Shown: positions 26,240 through 35,047, counted from the first letter of the stretch. The stretch: 39,204 nucleotides of DNA from Promethearchaeota archaeon (GCA_019057775.1 JAHLWT010000121.1:1-39204); one strand, 5' to 3'. Numbers and translations: made by a program. The notes: a model not told the origin generated them from the letters alone.

Positions 26240-26656
26240 TTATATTGGATCAAACCGTTTTATGAGCAATATTTTATCAAAATCTGAATCATGCGAATAA
26301 ATTTCTTGAATCTTATTTTCTAGTAAACTTGCCGCAATTAAGGAATCCCTCCCTCCAGTTCTGTATTTTTCAGCTATCTCAAATGCGAATAATATTGTGG
26401 ATGTAGAAATGCCTAATACATTGATATTTTTCGAATCTATGATTGCGATTAATCGCTTTTTAACCTCAACCTCTTTATATTTAAATGCTTTAACTAAGGC
26501 ATGAAAACATTCCATGAATACAATTGAAGGAATACTTACGAGCTCTTTTTCATTAACAATATTTATTAAAAGCTCCTTACAAGGTAAGTGTTCAGGAAGA
26601 TCTTTATTTAAAGCATACACAAGAATATTTGAATCAATTCCTCTCAAGATTTCCAC
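26240..26656 (-). CDS. PIN-domain toxin (VapC-like)
   Basis: The 138-residue protein has the PIN RNase acid triad and more: Asp8 in GIDSNILVYA, Glu in VFMECFHALVK, Asp in TGGRDSLIAASLL and Asp in SHDSDFDKI. PIN toxins cut tRNA or mRNA. The gene overlaps the antitoxin gene by 13 nt. It faces the same way as the corrinoid operon and is separated from it by about 300 bp (25946-26239), in which I see only the corrinoid TATA box and no gene. Confidence 0.87.
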   Translation of the reverse strand: MEILRGIDSNILVYALNKDLPEHLPCKELLINIVNEKELVSIPSIVFMECFHALVKAFKYKEVEVKKRLIAIIDSKNINVLGISTSTILFAFEIAEKYRTGGRDSLIAASLLENKIQEIYSHDSDFDKILLIKRFDPI

Positions 26657-26874
26657 ATACTCTTGCTTGCTTTTATTGTATCTACGTTTTTTAAGCCCTC
26701 TGATAAGGGATTTTCTAAAATCTCGAGAATCTTATCTTTATTAACCATTTTTTTCCTAAGATCATGACAAAAGATAATATAATCACCAATCTTCATATTG
26801 AGATGATTTGCTTCTTTTTTGATCTCCCACCACTTCTCTTTTAACTCATCATCAATTATTATATTAGTCCTCAT
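26644..26874 (-). CDS. Antitoxin of the VapC-like module, RHH-type
   Basis: The 76-residue protein starts RTNIIIDDELKEKWWEIKKEA, as a short strand followed by helix of the ribbon-helix-helix type, then NMKIGDYIIFCHDLRKK as the second helix and an acidic C-terminal tail (ILENPLSEG) that would mask the toxin. A perfect 19-bp palindrome sits 7-25 nt before its ATG, as expected for an autorepressor site. Confidence 0.78.
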   Translation of the reverse strand: MRTNIIIDDELKEKWWEIKKEANHLNMKIGDYIIFCHDLRKKMVNKDKILEILENPLSEGLKNVDTIKASKSMWKS

Positions 26875-26880
26875 ATATGT

Positions 26881-26899
26881 AAGTATGTATTACATACTT
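26881..26899. promoter_or_regulatory. Palindromic operator of the VapBC-like operon
   Basis: AAGTATGTA, one T, then TACATACTT: a perfect 9-bp inverted repeat with a single-base centre, 19 bp in all. It is centred about 16 nt before the antitoxin ATG and overlaps or abuts a TTTTAAGT TATA-like stretch at its upstream edge, so a dimeric RHH antitoxin bound here would block transcription. Confidence 0.7.
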
Positions 26900-27089
26900 A
26901 AAAGTTTTATCTGGATTCTTAAAAAGCACTTGGGAGGGAAGGATTATATTTAGCTTTTTTAAGCTCTCTTCTTTTCTTTTTACCCCTATATAGGCAAAGT
27001 ATTAAGAATTTTGATTTTCTTTTAAAAATCTCAATTAAAATACAAGATTCATTAACAAACTTAAAATTAATGCCAATAATTATAATAAA

Positions 27090-27193
27090 TGGTGGACCTA
27101 ACGGGAATTGAACCCGTGGCCTTTCGCATGCCAAGCGAACGATCTATAGTGACACAAGTGAAAAACTTGAGATTTCCACTAATCCATAGGCCC
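27090..27193 (-). tRNA. tRNA-Ala (GGC) with a 30-nt intron and encoded CCA
   Basis: The RNA, read on the minus strand, folds as follows. Acceptor GGGCCTA pairs TAGGTCC and contains the G3-U70 pair that marks alanine tRNA. D stem GATT pairs AATC around loop AGTGGA. Anticodon stem TTCGC pairs GCGAA around loop TTGGCAT with anticodon GGC. The T stem ACGGG pairs CCCGT around TTCAATT. Discriminator A and an encoded CCA end the gene. The 30 extra nucleotides lie between the D arm and the anticodon stem, and the mature tRNA is 74 nt with CCA. An ORF-like reading in this strand is incidental. The flanks up to 27490 and 26900 hold no other gene that I can see. Confidence 0.93.
27140..27169 (-). other. 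tRNA intron between D arm and anticodon stem
   Basis: The insert follows nucleotide 26 of the tRNA and contains a hairpin CAAGT-TTTTC-ACTTG. The flanking ATCT and AGAT can pair as a four-base helix, followed by a CG bulge and a GAA/TTC helix, which resembles a relaxed bulge-helix-bulge site for the archaeal splicing endonuclease. Exact splice points are uncertain by one or two bases. Confidence 0.65.
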
Positions 27194-27490
27194 AGACAAT
27201 AGTTATTATGTTTCTGACCAGGATGAAATTATCGATCCGAATGTTTGTAAAGTTAAAATAAAAATTACACATTAAAAAAACATTCCAAAATAATTAAATT
27301 TTATTATTTTAAGATTATAGACATCTATTTACTAAAAAATCATGCTTAAATCTCGAATAAAACAATAGAGAAAAAACTCTGTTTGAAGTATAGTTTTAAG
27401 TAGTCTGAAGCACAAGAATATCTATATCCTTCTAAAAAAAATAAATTATAATTTAACTTAAAAAAGATAAAGGAAAATGGGAGAAAATCT

Positions 27491-28666
27491 ATGACCGAAT
27501 TAGAATTTATAGAGCATGTCAAAACCTTACATGATGAAATAATGACTTTCGATGGCCACATTGATATTGAAGTATCATTTCTCACGCCCAAAAGAGAGGG
27601 TGCGATTGGATATGAAAAATTTGCCAGTTTGAAGAAGATGGATAAAGGAAGTCTTGATGGGGCCTTTTTCGCGGCATATGTCCAACAAGGGCCATTAACG
27701 GATAAAGGATATAGAGAGACTTACACTACAGTGGCTAATAAGATTGAACAAATTCACCATACTCATGACAGCATGCCTGATAAAGTTGGGATAGCATATC
27801 ATCCTAAAGAAGTAATTTCAATAAACAAATCTGGTAAAAAAGTTGTTATTATTGCAATTGAAAACGGTTATGCTATTGGAGAAGATATTGCAAAAATTGA
27901 AAGATTCTATGAAATGGGTGTTCGATATATTACATTATCCCATATTGGTCATAATCAACTATGTGATTCCAATCTTAACCCCCAAGGAGATGATACCTTG
28001 CATAACGGACTTAGTACTTTTGGTAGAGAAGTTGTTCTTGAAATGAATAGGCTAGGAATGATAATCGATGTTGCACACATTTCTAAACAATCAGTTTTGG
28101 ATGTAATTGCGCTCTCTAAAGCCCCTATTATATGTTCTCATTGCGGTATAAAGTCAATAGGTGGCGTAGGGAATGTATGGGATGATGAGCAACTTGATTC
28201 CTTAAAAATAAATGGTGGGGTTATTCATATAGTAGGATTAAATAGAACAATCAAATCAGTACCGGAAGAAAAAACGATTGAAATAAACAACCTTAGAGTA
28301 GAATTTGGTTTTCCCGTTGAATTTTGGGCTTTCTTTAGAGCTTTTGATACTGCCCCTGAGGATAAACGCTCACCATATTCTCAAAGATTAAGTGAAATAG
28401 AGAAAAAATATCCCTCTGCAAATGTAAGCGACTTCGTTGATCATATCGATTATGTTGTATCTCGAATTGGTATCGATCATGTAGGGATAAGTTCTGATTT
28501 TTATGAATACTCTTACTGTCTTGACGGTTGGAAGGATGCCAGTGAAAATTTAAATGTTACATTAGAATTATCAAATAGAGGTTACTCTAAAAAGGATATT
28601 GAAAAAATTTGGAGTAGTAATATCCTACAACTATGGAATAATGTAGAAAAAGCAGCTGAAAATTAA
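27491..28666 (+). CDS. Membrane dipeptidase family (peptidase M19)
   Basis: The 391-residue zinc hydrolase matches M19 (renal dipeptidase) by its metal ligands: FDGHID with His23 and Asp25, the bridging Glu in IAIENGYA, His in DVAHIS, His in CSHCGIKS, and Asp in GISSDF. It cleaves dipeptides, some with D-residues. There is no signal peptide, so it works in the cytosol, unlike the mammalian enzyme. A GGGAG sequence lies about 7 nt before the ATG. It stands alone after the tRNA; the next 420 nt have no gene I trust. Confidence 0.9.
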   Translation: MTELEFIEHVKTLHDEIMTFDGHIDIEVSFLTPKREGAIGYEKFASLKKMDKGSLDGAFFAAYVQQGPLTDKGYRETYTTVANKIEQIHHTHDSMPDKVGIAYHPKEVISINKSGKKVVIIAIENGYAIGEDIAKIERFYEMGVRYITLSHIGHNQLCDSNLNPQGDDTLHNGLSTFGREVVLEMNRLGMIIDVAHISKQSVLDVIALSKAPIICSHCGIKSIGGVGNVWDDEQLDSLKINGGVIHIVGLNRTIKSVPEEKTIEINNLRVEFGFPVEFWAFFRAFDTAPEDKRSPYSQRLSEIEKKYPSANVSDFVDHIDYVVSRIGIDHVGISSDFYEYSYCLDGWKDASENLNVTLELSNRGYSKKDIEKIWSSNILQLWNNVEKAAEN

Positions 28667-29090
28667 TAAATCCTTAACTTGACAGTTAATAAATCTTTAT
28701 TGATAACTTTGTCTAATAATATAGATCTTCGTGAAACGATGATTTCAATAATACAAAATATACAACTGTGGACCCAAATATAGAAATTAACTGATCTGAC
28801 CAGAAGAAGAGATATTTCTTAAAATTATCCGTGTTTGCGGTTTGCTCCATGCTTATACTAATCGGTTTTTTAATAAAAGAAAAGAATCTTCAGTGATTAA
28901 ATAACTTAACTAAAAACTAAAAAAATATAATAATTGTTAGACTGTTAAAATTTTGACAATAAAGTTAAATATACTATTAACCTAATTACTTTCAAGAGCG
29001 ATAAAGAATTTGAGGATATTTTGTATTTCAATTTGTAGATCTGATATCTAAAGTTAACATCTTTTATCTTGATTAAAATTGGCGTTTATT
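28667..29090. other. Gene-poor interval, 424 nt
   Basis: No open frame of protein-like composition, tRNA, hairpin terminator or repeat is evident. The stretch is very AT-rich with several in-frame stops in all frames. A GATGAT followed by a CTGA about 60 nt later near 28738-28800 recalls C/D boxes but lacks the second pair, so it is not called. Confidence 0.4.
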
Positions 29091-29282
29091 ATGAATGAAA
29101 AAAAAAAAAAGTTAAAGCTAGATAAAAGAGAAGTTAAAGAGAGTTTAAGAAATTTAAAGGATTCAGATATAGAATTAAATATTCGAGAAAAAGGGGATCA
29201 AAGGAAAAGCAAAAAGAATCATATCTTAACGAAATTAAGAATAAAAATACGAGAAATTATCAGGGGCAGATACTGGGTCTGA
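29091..29282 (+). CDS. Small lysine-rich hypothetical protein, 63 aa
   Basis: A frame starting at ATG 29091 (an in-frame TTG lies 12 nt earlier) encodes a very basic protein with Lys/Arg-rich helix-forming sequence (KKKKLKLDKREVKESL, KIREIIRGRYWV). No motif is seen, and no ribosome site precedes it. The bias could reflect AT-rich noise, although the runs of charged residues are coherent. Low confidence that it is expressed. Confidence 0.3.
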   Translation: MNEKKKKLKLDKREVKESLRNLKDSDIELNIREKGDQRKSKKNHILTKLRIKIREIIRGRYWV

Positions 29283-29453
29283 AATAAAAAAAATAAGTGA
29301 TAGTACAAAAATTAATCATTTTTCATATAACTATCAAATCTATTAGTTTAAATAACTAAAAATAAGACTGAAACTAAAACTGGATCTAAAAGGAAAGCTA
29401 AGACTTATAAGAGTCTTTATCATATCTTTTTTAAGTTTTGTGGTGAAATTTAA

Positions 29454-30731
29454 ATGAAAAGTAAAAAAATCTATACACTTATGGGGATTTTAGTCTTCAT
29501 GCTAAGTTTCTTAATATATGAAAATCGCATGACATATGAAGAACAAGAAAAAAAAGGCTCGGGGGACTATTATCCATTTCTATCTAACGGTGATCCAATT
29601 AGGGAGATTTTAAATAGAACATGGATTGCTGGAGAAAATTATACAAGTAACTTTTGTACCGCAGTAGAATTAGACTCTTTAGGGAATATTTATCTTGGTG
29701 GTTATCTATATAATAATGTTACAGACGATAGGGAGATAGCTTTAGTTAAATATGATAAAAATGGTGTATATCAATGGAATCGGACGTGGAATATTATTGG
29801 ATCTCATGATTATTGCCATGATATAGCTATTGATTCATCTGATAATGTATATATCGGAGGATCTACTTATAATCAAAAATTACTATTGATTAAATATACC
29901 CAAAATGGAGTTCGAGTATGGAATCGGACACTCCCATTTTTTATTTCAGAGTGTCAAGCAATAGCAATTGATTCCTACGATAATATCGTGCTTACTGGAA
30001 CCATTGACAAATTTGACGCTAAACAGACAGATATATTATTATTAGTATATAATAGTTCAGGAGTTGAACAATGGAATCGCACATGGGGAGGAAATGAATT
30101 TGAACATGGAAATGGAATCGTAATAGATTCCTTGGATAATATTTATATCACAGGAGATTCAAATAATTCCATATGCTTAGTTAAATTTAATAGTTCAGGA
30201 GTTGAACAATGGAATAGCACATGGGGCGTATCTGGTTATAATAGAGGAGAAGATATAGCATTGGATTCATCAAATAATATTTTTGTAGCTGGGACAATTG
30301 TAGAGGATATCTGCTTACTTAAATTTAATAATTTGGGAGTAGTGCAATGGAATCGCACATGGGGTTCTTTTATTTCAGAAGTAGGAAAGGCAGTTTTAAT
30401 AGACTCATCAGATAATGTATATATTATCGGACATGCATCATCGTATGTGTGCATAGTAAAATATTCTAATTTAGGAATGTTTCATTGGGATCTTATATAT
30501 AATTCAAATGATTTTGAACAGTGTTGGGATGCTGCTATAGATTCATTAGGTTATTGTTATTTAGCTGGATTTAGAAGGACTGGATTTAATGTAGTTGACT
30601 ATTATATAATAAAAGTAAAATTACACACATCATTTTCATACGAAATTTCGTTTGGCAACTATTTTCTTTTTCTAATACTTATTGGTGTAATTTCTGCTTC
30701 ATTTTTTACGAAAAGAAAAGTAATAAAATAG
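29454..30731 (+). CDS. Surface beta-propeller protein (SBBP repeats) with C-terminal anchor
   Basis: The 425-residue protein has a signal/anchor (LMGILVFMLSFLIY) and about seven 45-residue repeats of the SBBP type, each beginning with an AIAIDS.DNIYITG strand and ending in QWNRTWG. Seven such units would close a seven-bladed propeller. A C-terminal hydrophobic helix (YFLFLILIGVISASFF) with a basic TKRKVIK end anchors it, leaving the propeller outside. Repeated NRT and NST sequons are candidate N-glycosylation sites. It likely binds a surface or extracellular partner; no enzyme motif is seen. The gene follows about 170 nt after the small basic frame and is monocistronic. Confidence 0.9.
   Translation: MKSKKIYTLMGILVFMLSFLIYENRMTYEEQEKKGSGDYYPFLSNGDPIREILNRTWIAGENYTSNFCTAVELDSLGNIYLGGYLYNNVTDDREIALVKYDKNGVYQWNRTWNIIGSHDYCHDIAIDSSDNVYIGGSTYNQKLLLIKYTQNGVRVWNRTLPFFISECQAIAIDSYDNIVLTGTIDKFDAKQTDILLLVYNSSGVEQWNRTWGGNEFEHGNGIVIDSLDNIYITGDSNNSICLVKFNSSGVEQWNSTWGVSGYNRGEDIALDSSNNIFVAGTIVEDICLLKFNNLGVVQWNRTWGSFISEVGKAVLIDSSDNVYIIGHASSYVCIVKYSNLGMFHWDLIYNSNDFEQCWDAAIDSLGYCYLAGFRRTGFNVVDYYIIKVKLHTSFSYEISFGNYFLFLILIGVISASFFTKRKVIK
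30051..30226 (+). repeat. Near-identical 38-nt direct repeat inside the propeller gene
   Basis: The copies lie at 30051-30088 and 30189-30226 and differ by two adjacent bases (AATCGC versus AATAGC). They encode the same strand, NSSGVEQWN, in two adjacent blades, so they reflect a recent blade duplication within the gene. Confidence 0.8.
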
Positions 30732-30947
30732 TTATTTATTTTTATTGTTCATTTATCTTTAATAATTTCTCTTTATTTTCATTTTTATGTTCTTCCCTAT
30801 TACCCAATAAAAAATCCAAAAAAATTAGCGATAGAAATCACAAGACTTCTCAACAACGATGATTTCACGAATAAAAATTATTAAAAGTCAGAAGATTAAA
30901 TCTTTATAGTTAATAGTTAATTAAATGAAAAACGCGATTGAGTAAAA

Positions 30948-31454
30948 TTGGTAATTAAAGAAGTTCTTATATTAGGTAATCCTAAATTACGAGATAAGCC
31001 GCTTGATGTAGAAGAATTCAATTCAAATTTTTTAAAATATCTTGAAGATCTTAAGGATACTCTCACCTATCTTCAAAAAACTAAAAAACTTGGCAGAGCA
31101 ATAGCTGCTCCGCAAATTGGAATAATGAAGAAGGTCGTTTTCATTCAATTACAAGATAAATCATTTTATATGGTAAATCCTAAAATTACTTGGAAAAGTG
31201 AAGAAATGATTCATATATGGGATAGCTGTTATAGTTTTGACCTCGCTTTTTTTGTCGAAATCCAGAGAAATAAAAGAATTTCTGTTGAATACCAAGATGA
31301 AAAAGGAATTAAATTAACTGAAAATTATAATGATGATCTTTCAGAATTAGTTCAGCATGAAATTGACCATCTTCATGGCATTTTAGCGATAGACCATTTA
31401 AAAGATGTTAAGAAAATCATAATGAGGAGTGAATGGGAGCGGAGGTTCAAATAG
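30948..31454 (+). CDS. Peptide deformylase-like protein
   Basis: The 168-residue protein has all three deformylase motifs: GRAIAAPQIG (49-58), the metal-ligand Cys94 in WDSCYSF, equivalent to EGCLS, and QHEIDHLHG with His137, Glu138 and His141. The enzyme normally removes formyl from initiator Met, but archaea do not formylate Met, so this protein may act on another N-formylated or acylated substrate. Start is TTG 30948; a TGA three codons upstream rules out a longer N-terminus. It abuts the racemase gene with a 1-nt gap and would be cotranscribed. Confidence 0.82.
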   Translation: MVIKEVLILGNPKLRDKPLDVEEFNSNFLKYLEDLKDTLTYLQKTKKLGRAIAAPQIGIMKKVVFIQLQDKSFYMVNPKITWKSEEMIHIWDSCYSFDLAFFVEIQRNKRISVEYQDEKGIKLTENYNDDLSELVQHEIDHLHGILAIDHLKDVKKIIMRSEWERRFK

Positions 31455-31455
31455 A

Positions 31456-32142
31456 ATGAGACGTATAGGAATATTAGGGGGTATGTCGTATGAATCCACC
31501 CTCAAATATTATGATCTGATTCTCCAGAAGTATTACAATAGGTATAGTAATTACCAATACCCTGAAGTTGTGATTTTTAGTTTAAATTTCCAGAAACTTA
31601 TTGATTTTGAATTAGGTGATGATAAAGATGCCTATATAAGATATCTTATGAGTGGAATAGAATCTTTAGAAAATGCAGGAGTCAGCTTTATTGCGATGGC
31701 GGCTAATTCTCCTCATGCAGTTTATAATGAGTTGGCAGAGTTATCAAAAGCTCCAATTTTAAGTATTGTTAAAGCCACCGCACGCAAGGCTAAACAAGAA
31801 AATATGAAGACACTTTTACTTCTAGGCATAAAGTTTACGATGCAATCTACATTTTATCAAGATTATTGCAAAGAGAGGGGAATAGAAGTAATTACACCTT
31901 CTGATAAGGAACAAGATGAGATAAATAGTATTATTTTTAATGAATTAGTAATAGGTTTCTTCAAACAAGATAGTAAGAAGAGACTGACCCAAATTATTAA
32001 AGAATATAAAGTAGACGGCGTAATTTTAGGATGTACTGAATTACCGTTAATTTTAAATCAAAAGGATACAGAATTAAGGCTATTAGATACAGTTGAAATC
32101 CATACTGAAGCGATTTTGAATTATTATCTATCATTAAAATAA
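31456..32142 (+). CDS. Aspartate/glutamate racemase family protein lacking the first catalytic Cys
   Basis: The 228-residue protein has the two-lobed Asp/Glu racemase fold: start MRRIGILGGMSYEST, the first lobe motif MAANSPHAVY and the second GVILGCTELPLIL. In two-base racemases both lobes bear a Cys; here Cys193 is present but the first position is Ala83, where some L-aspartate/glutamate-specific enzymes have Thr. Activity may therefore be one-base or altered. I chose ATG 31456 because a GGAGG lies 10 nt before it. It directly follows the deformylase-like gene. Confidence 0.85.
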   Translation: MRRIGILGGMSYESTLKYYDLILQKYYNRYSNYQYPEVVIFSLNFQKLIDFELGDDKDAYIRYLMSGIESLENAGVSFIAMAANSPHAVYNELAELSKAPILSIVKATARKAKQENMKTLLLLGIKFTMQSTFYQDYCKERGIEVITPSDKEQDEINSIIFNELVIGFFKQDSKKRLTQIIKEYKVDGVILGCTELPLILNQKDTELRLLDTVEIHTEAILNYYLSLK

Positions 32143-32252
32143 TTGTTTATAAGTTTTTTAACTTCCAAATGCTATTATTAATAATTAAATTCAGTTGGTA
32201 GTTTGGAATCGGACTTACAAAAGTTAAATTAAAGGATCTAGCTCCAATTGTA

Positions 32253-34478
32253 TTGGTAATGTTATTGCTGTTTGTGTCTACAGCATGTGCCAATATGCTC
32301 ATCCCTAGTTATGCGGTTATTCAAATAGAGTTCGATATGAATAAGGCTTTAATAGCAATTCCAGATGCCTTTTTTGTATTAATCAGTGCGGTATTTGCTT
32401 TGCTATGGGGGTATTGGGCAGATCGAATTGATAGAAGCAAAGTATTGATAGTAGGAGCTCTATTGTGGACAATAGGGATGTTATTAACTGCTTATTCACC
32501 CACTTATGACATACTGCTTATTTCTAGAGTTTTAAGTGGAGCAGGATTAGGAAGTGTTTTACCAGTTGGTTATTCGATAATTTCAGATGCAATACCGGCT
32601 GAAGAAAGATCAGGGTGGTTCGGAACCTTGGCAATCCTAAGTTCAATATCTAATGGTGTCGGTCAAGGTCTTTCATCATTCTTAGGGCCAATTTTTACAT
32701 GGAGATTTCCTTTTCTTTTACTTTCAGTAATTAGTATAGTTGTGATCTTCCTTCTGTTTTTTATCAAGATCCCACAGCGTGGAGCAGGCGAAGATGAACT
32801 TCTAGAATTAATAGAATTGGACTTAGAATATAGCTATAGAATTTCTAAAAAAGATCTAGGATTTATTCTTAAAAAAAAAACAAATCTTTATTTAATCATT
32901 CAAGGTTTCTTCTCTATTATCCCCGGTACTGTTCTCGTGTATTTCATGACTTCAATGCTAATGCTCAATTATTTTGATCAAATCCCAACTAATATTCAAA
33001 TGCAAACAGCTACTATCTTTGCAGGGATGATTGGTGCTGGTTATATCATTGGAAATCTTGTATTTGCTCGTTTAGGAGATATATTATTTAGACGTAATAA
33101 GAAAAATAGAGCTCGATTAGCAACAGCTTGTTTAATTCTCTCAATTCCATTTTCTATTATATTGCTCCTGTCATTACAGCCAATAAATGTATCACAATTA
33201 GATATTAATTATCCCTCTCCGATTCCTACAGCAGATATTTTTACTTACGTAATCCGAACCATTGGTGAAATTTTTGTAGCCTATCCTACCTATATTATTT
33301 TCTTTATCTTTGCTTTATTTGCTTCAATGTTAGGAGCGGGGCCTGTAGCAAATAAGAATGCAGTCATGATTGACATAAACATGCCTGAACATAAAGGTAC
33401 TTCTGCTTCTTTTTTTAAGCTCTCAGAGCAAGTCGGGAAGGGGGTTACGCTTTTGATTTCATATACTCTCATTTCTTTACTTGGCAGCATTTATAATATG
33501 ATTTTCCTCACCATATTCTTTTGGTTCCCCGCTGCGGTTTTATGGTATTTAGCAAGTAAAAATGTAGAAAGTGATATGGATTATAAAGCAACAATATTAT
33601 CAGAAAGAAAACAAGTGAGTTTAATTGACTACATTTTTGAGTTAGAAATTCAGCTTGATCGTGCAATTCAAAAAGTTCAGGATTCAAAATATTACATACG
33701 AACTGATGTGAATAAATTCTACAAACTCTTAGATGATGCTCTAAAAATCTTTAAATTCTGTGAACGTGAAGGAGAGTCGAGAAGCATCACAAATATAGAG
33801 AAAAAAGCCCATATCATGTATTTAAGGGTTCTTCTAATTAAGCAAGAAACTTTGAGGATTTTTAGTGAGTATAATACTCAAAAGCTAATATTTAAAGAAG
33901 GTACTGATATAGAGAAAAATTTAGCATCAGATTTAAGGGAAATTTCCATTAAAATAAGTGAATGGGAGAAGTCTACATTCGGAGAAATACAGACTTATTA
34001 CGACGATGCTTATTTGAAAATCCTTGAAGCTAGGTTAACTTTTAAAAAACACCTAATCAAAGGATTAAAGAAAATCTCTGAAGCCATTCAAATTAATGAA
34101 CGAGTTAAATATCTATTGAACGAAAGGCTTGAAATTGTAGAAGAGAAATCAGAATTGTCTGAAGATGAGTCAATAGTTCGCGATAAAGAACAGGAATTAC
34201 TTGAAAAATGTACGAACTCAATAAAAGGTACAATAAAATTAAAAGAGGAAATAGAAACTACTTTTAAGAAGTTAAAAGAAAAAGGCATTCAAATCGAGGA
34301 TTTAAGAAAAATATCAGATCTCACTCAAGAATATGATCTTGACCTTTATAATATTATTGTTGATACTTTTGGGCAGGATAACAAGACAAAAAGTGCACTT
34401 ATTGAAACACTAGAAAAAATCGATGATATTTTCAATGAATATGAAAAATGGAAAGAAATAGATTTTAAAGTTTTTTAA
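32253..34478 (+). CDS. MFS transporter with long C-terminal cytosolic coiled-coil domain
   Basis: Residues 1-440 have about 12 hydrophobic helices with the MFS signature GYWADRIDRSKVLIVG in the first loop and LSGAGLGSVLPVGYSI in helix 4-5. Residues about 445-741 are a charged helical tail (EIQLDRAIQKVQDSKYY, LNERLEIVEEKSEL and EEIETTFKKLKEKG), probably coiled-coil and cytosolic. Such a tail of 300 residues is unusual for MFS. The TTG at 32253 is the first usable start, but the same frame is open back to 32202 with KVKLKDLAPIV, which looks like the true N-terminal loop before helix 1, so a rare start codon or a lost base is possible. The substrate is unknown. Confidence 0.85.
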   Translation: MVMLLLFVSTACANMLIPSYAVIQIEFDMNKALIAIPDAFFVLISAVFALLWGYWADRIDRSKVLIVGALLWTIGMLLTAYSPTYDILLISRVLSGAGLGSVLPVGYSIISDAIPAEERSGWFGTLAILSSISNGVGQGLSSFLGPIFTWRFPFLLLSVISIVVIFLLFFIKIPQRGAGEDELLELIELDLEYSYRISKKDLGFILKKKTNLYLIIQGFFSIIPGTVLVYFMTSMLMLNYFDQIPTNIQMQTATIFAGMIGAGYIIGNLVFARLGDILFRRNKKNRARLATACLILSIPFSIILLLSLQPINVSQLDINYPSPIPTADIFTYVIRTIGEIFVAYPTYIIFFIFALFASMLGAGPVANKNAVMIDINMPEHKGTSASFFKLSEQVGKGVTLLISYTLISLLGSIYNMIFLTIFFWFPAAVLWYLASKNVESDMDYKATILSERKQVSLIDYIFELEIQLDRAIQKVQDSKYYIRTDVNKFYKLLDDALKIFKFCEREGESRSITNIEKKAHIMYLRVLLIKQETLRIFSEYNTQKLIFKEGTDIEKNLASDLREISIKISEWEKSTFGEIQTYYDDAYLKILEARLTFKKHLIKGLKKISEAIQINERVKYLLNERLEIVEEKSELSEDESIVRDKEQELLEKCTNSIKGTIKLKEEIETTFKKLKEKGIQIEDLRKISDLTQEYDLDLYNIIVDTFGQDNKTKSALIETLEKIDDIFNEYEKWKEIDFKVF

Positions 34479-34491
34479 TTAAAAAACCAAA

Positions 34492-34767
34492 TTAACTAAT
34501 ATTATAATTATTAAATTCTGCTTGTAATAATTCAAAAGCCTGATTTCTTTCAGATTCTGAAAGGTCCTCAAACGATTTACCAAGATTGTCCATGTAATCA
34601 GAATATTCCACATCAAAACATAAATTAATTAAGAAAATTAAACAATTTCTAACTTTAAATACGTTAGAATCATTTTTGAAATTGTTCATTAATTTTATTA
34701 GTGCTTTATACTGACTACTTTTACCATTATCATAAACTGCTAAAATTCTATCGAAACAATCTTCCAT
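34492..34767 (-). CDS. Small hypothetical protein, 91 aa, helical
   Basis: The frame encodes a soluble helical protein with no motif known to me. It faces the MFS gene tail to tail with 13 nt between stops. The segment VRNCLIFLINLCFDVEY gives two hydrophobic stretches that are too short and polar to be membrane segments. It begins MEDCFDRILAVYD. Between its start and the ThiS-like gene (34768-35047) I see no gene or site. Confidence 0.5.
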   Translation of the reverse strand: MEDCFDRILAVYDNGKSSQYKALIKLMNNFKNDSNVFKVRNCLIFLINLCFDVEYSDYMDNLGKSFEDLSESERNQAFELLQAEFNNYNIS

Positions 34768-35047
34768 TTTTAAAATCTTATTTAAATCATAATCTCTACG
34801 TCTTAAGCATTCACATAACGAAACACCTATTTAATTGTATCTGATTTCATGTTTGTCAAGGGAAAAAAGAGATAGGGGTTTCTAAGCTTAATTAAAACTA
34901 TTTTTATTGCTGAAAACATAAAAATGGAAAAGTTAATCTGTACATACAAATACAAAAGTGGTGAATTACAGGATTGTATTCACGATTTTTCTTCATTAAA
35001 GAAAAGATTTCTTCAACTCACTTAATAATTTATGAAGAATTACTCAT

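Noticed and set aside
26919..27134. 71-codon frame through the tRNA gene
   Set aside because: It covers the tRNA 3' half, which explains the sequence; composition is not protein-like.
28738..28800. Possible C/D box small RNA
   Set aside because: Only one weak C-like and one D-like box are present, without C'/D' boxes or a clear guide.
31429..31455. Upstream start for the racemase inside the deformylase gene
   Set aside because: ATG 31456 has a well placed GGAGG and gives the standard family N-terminus.
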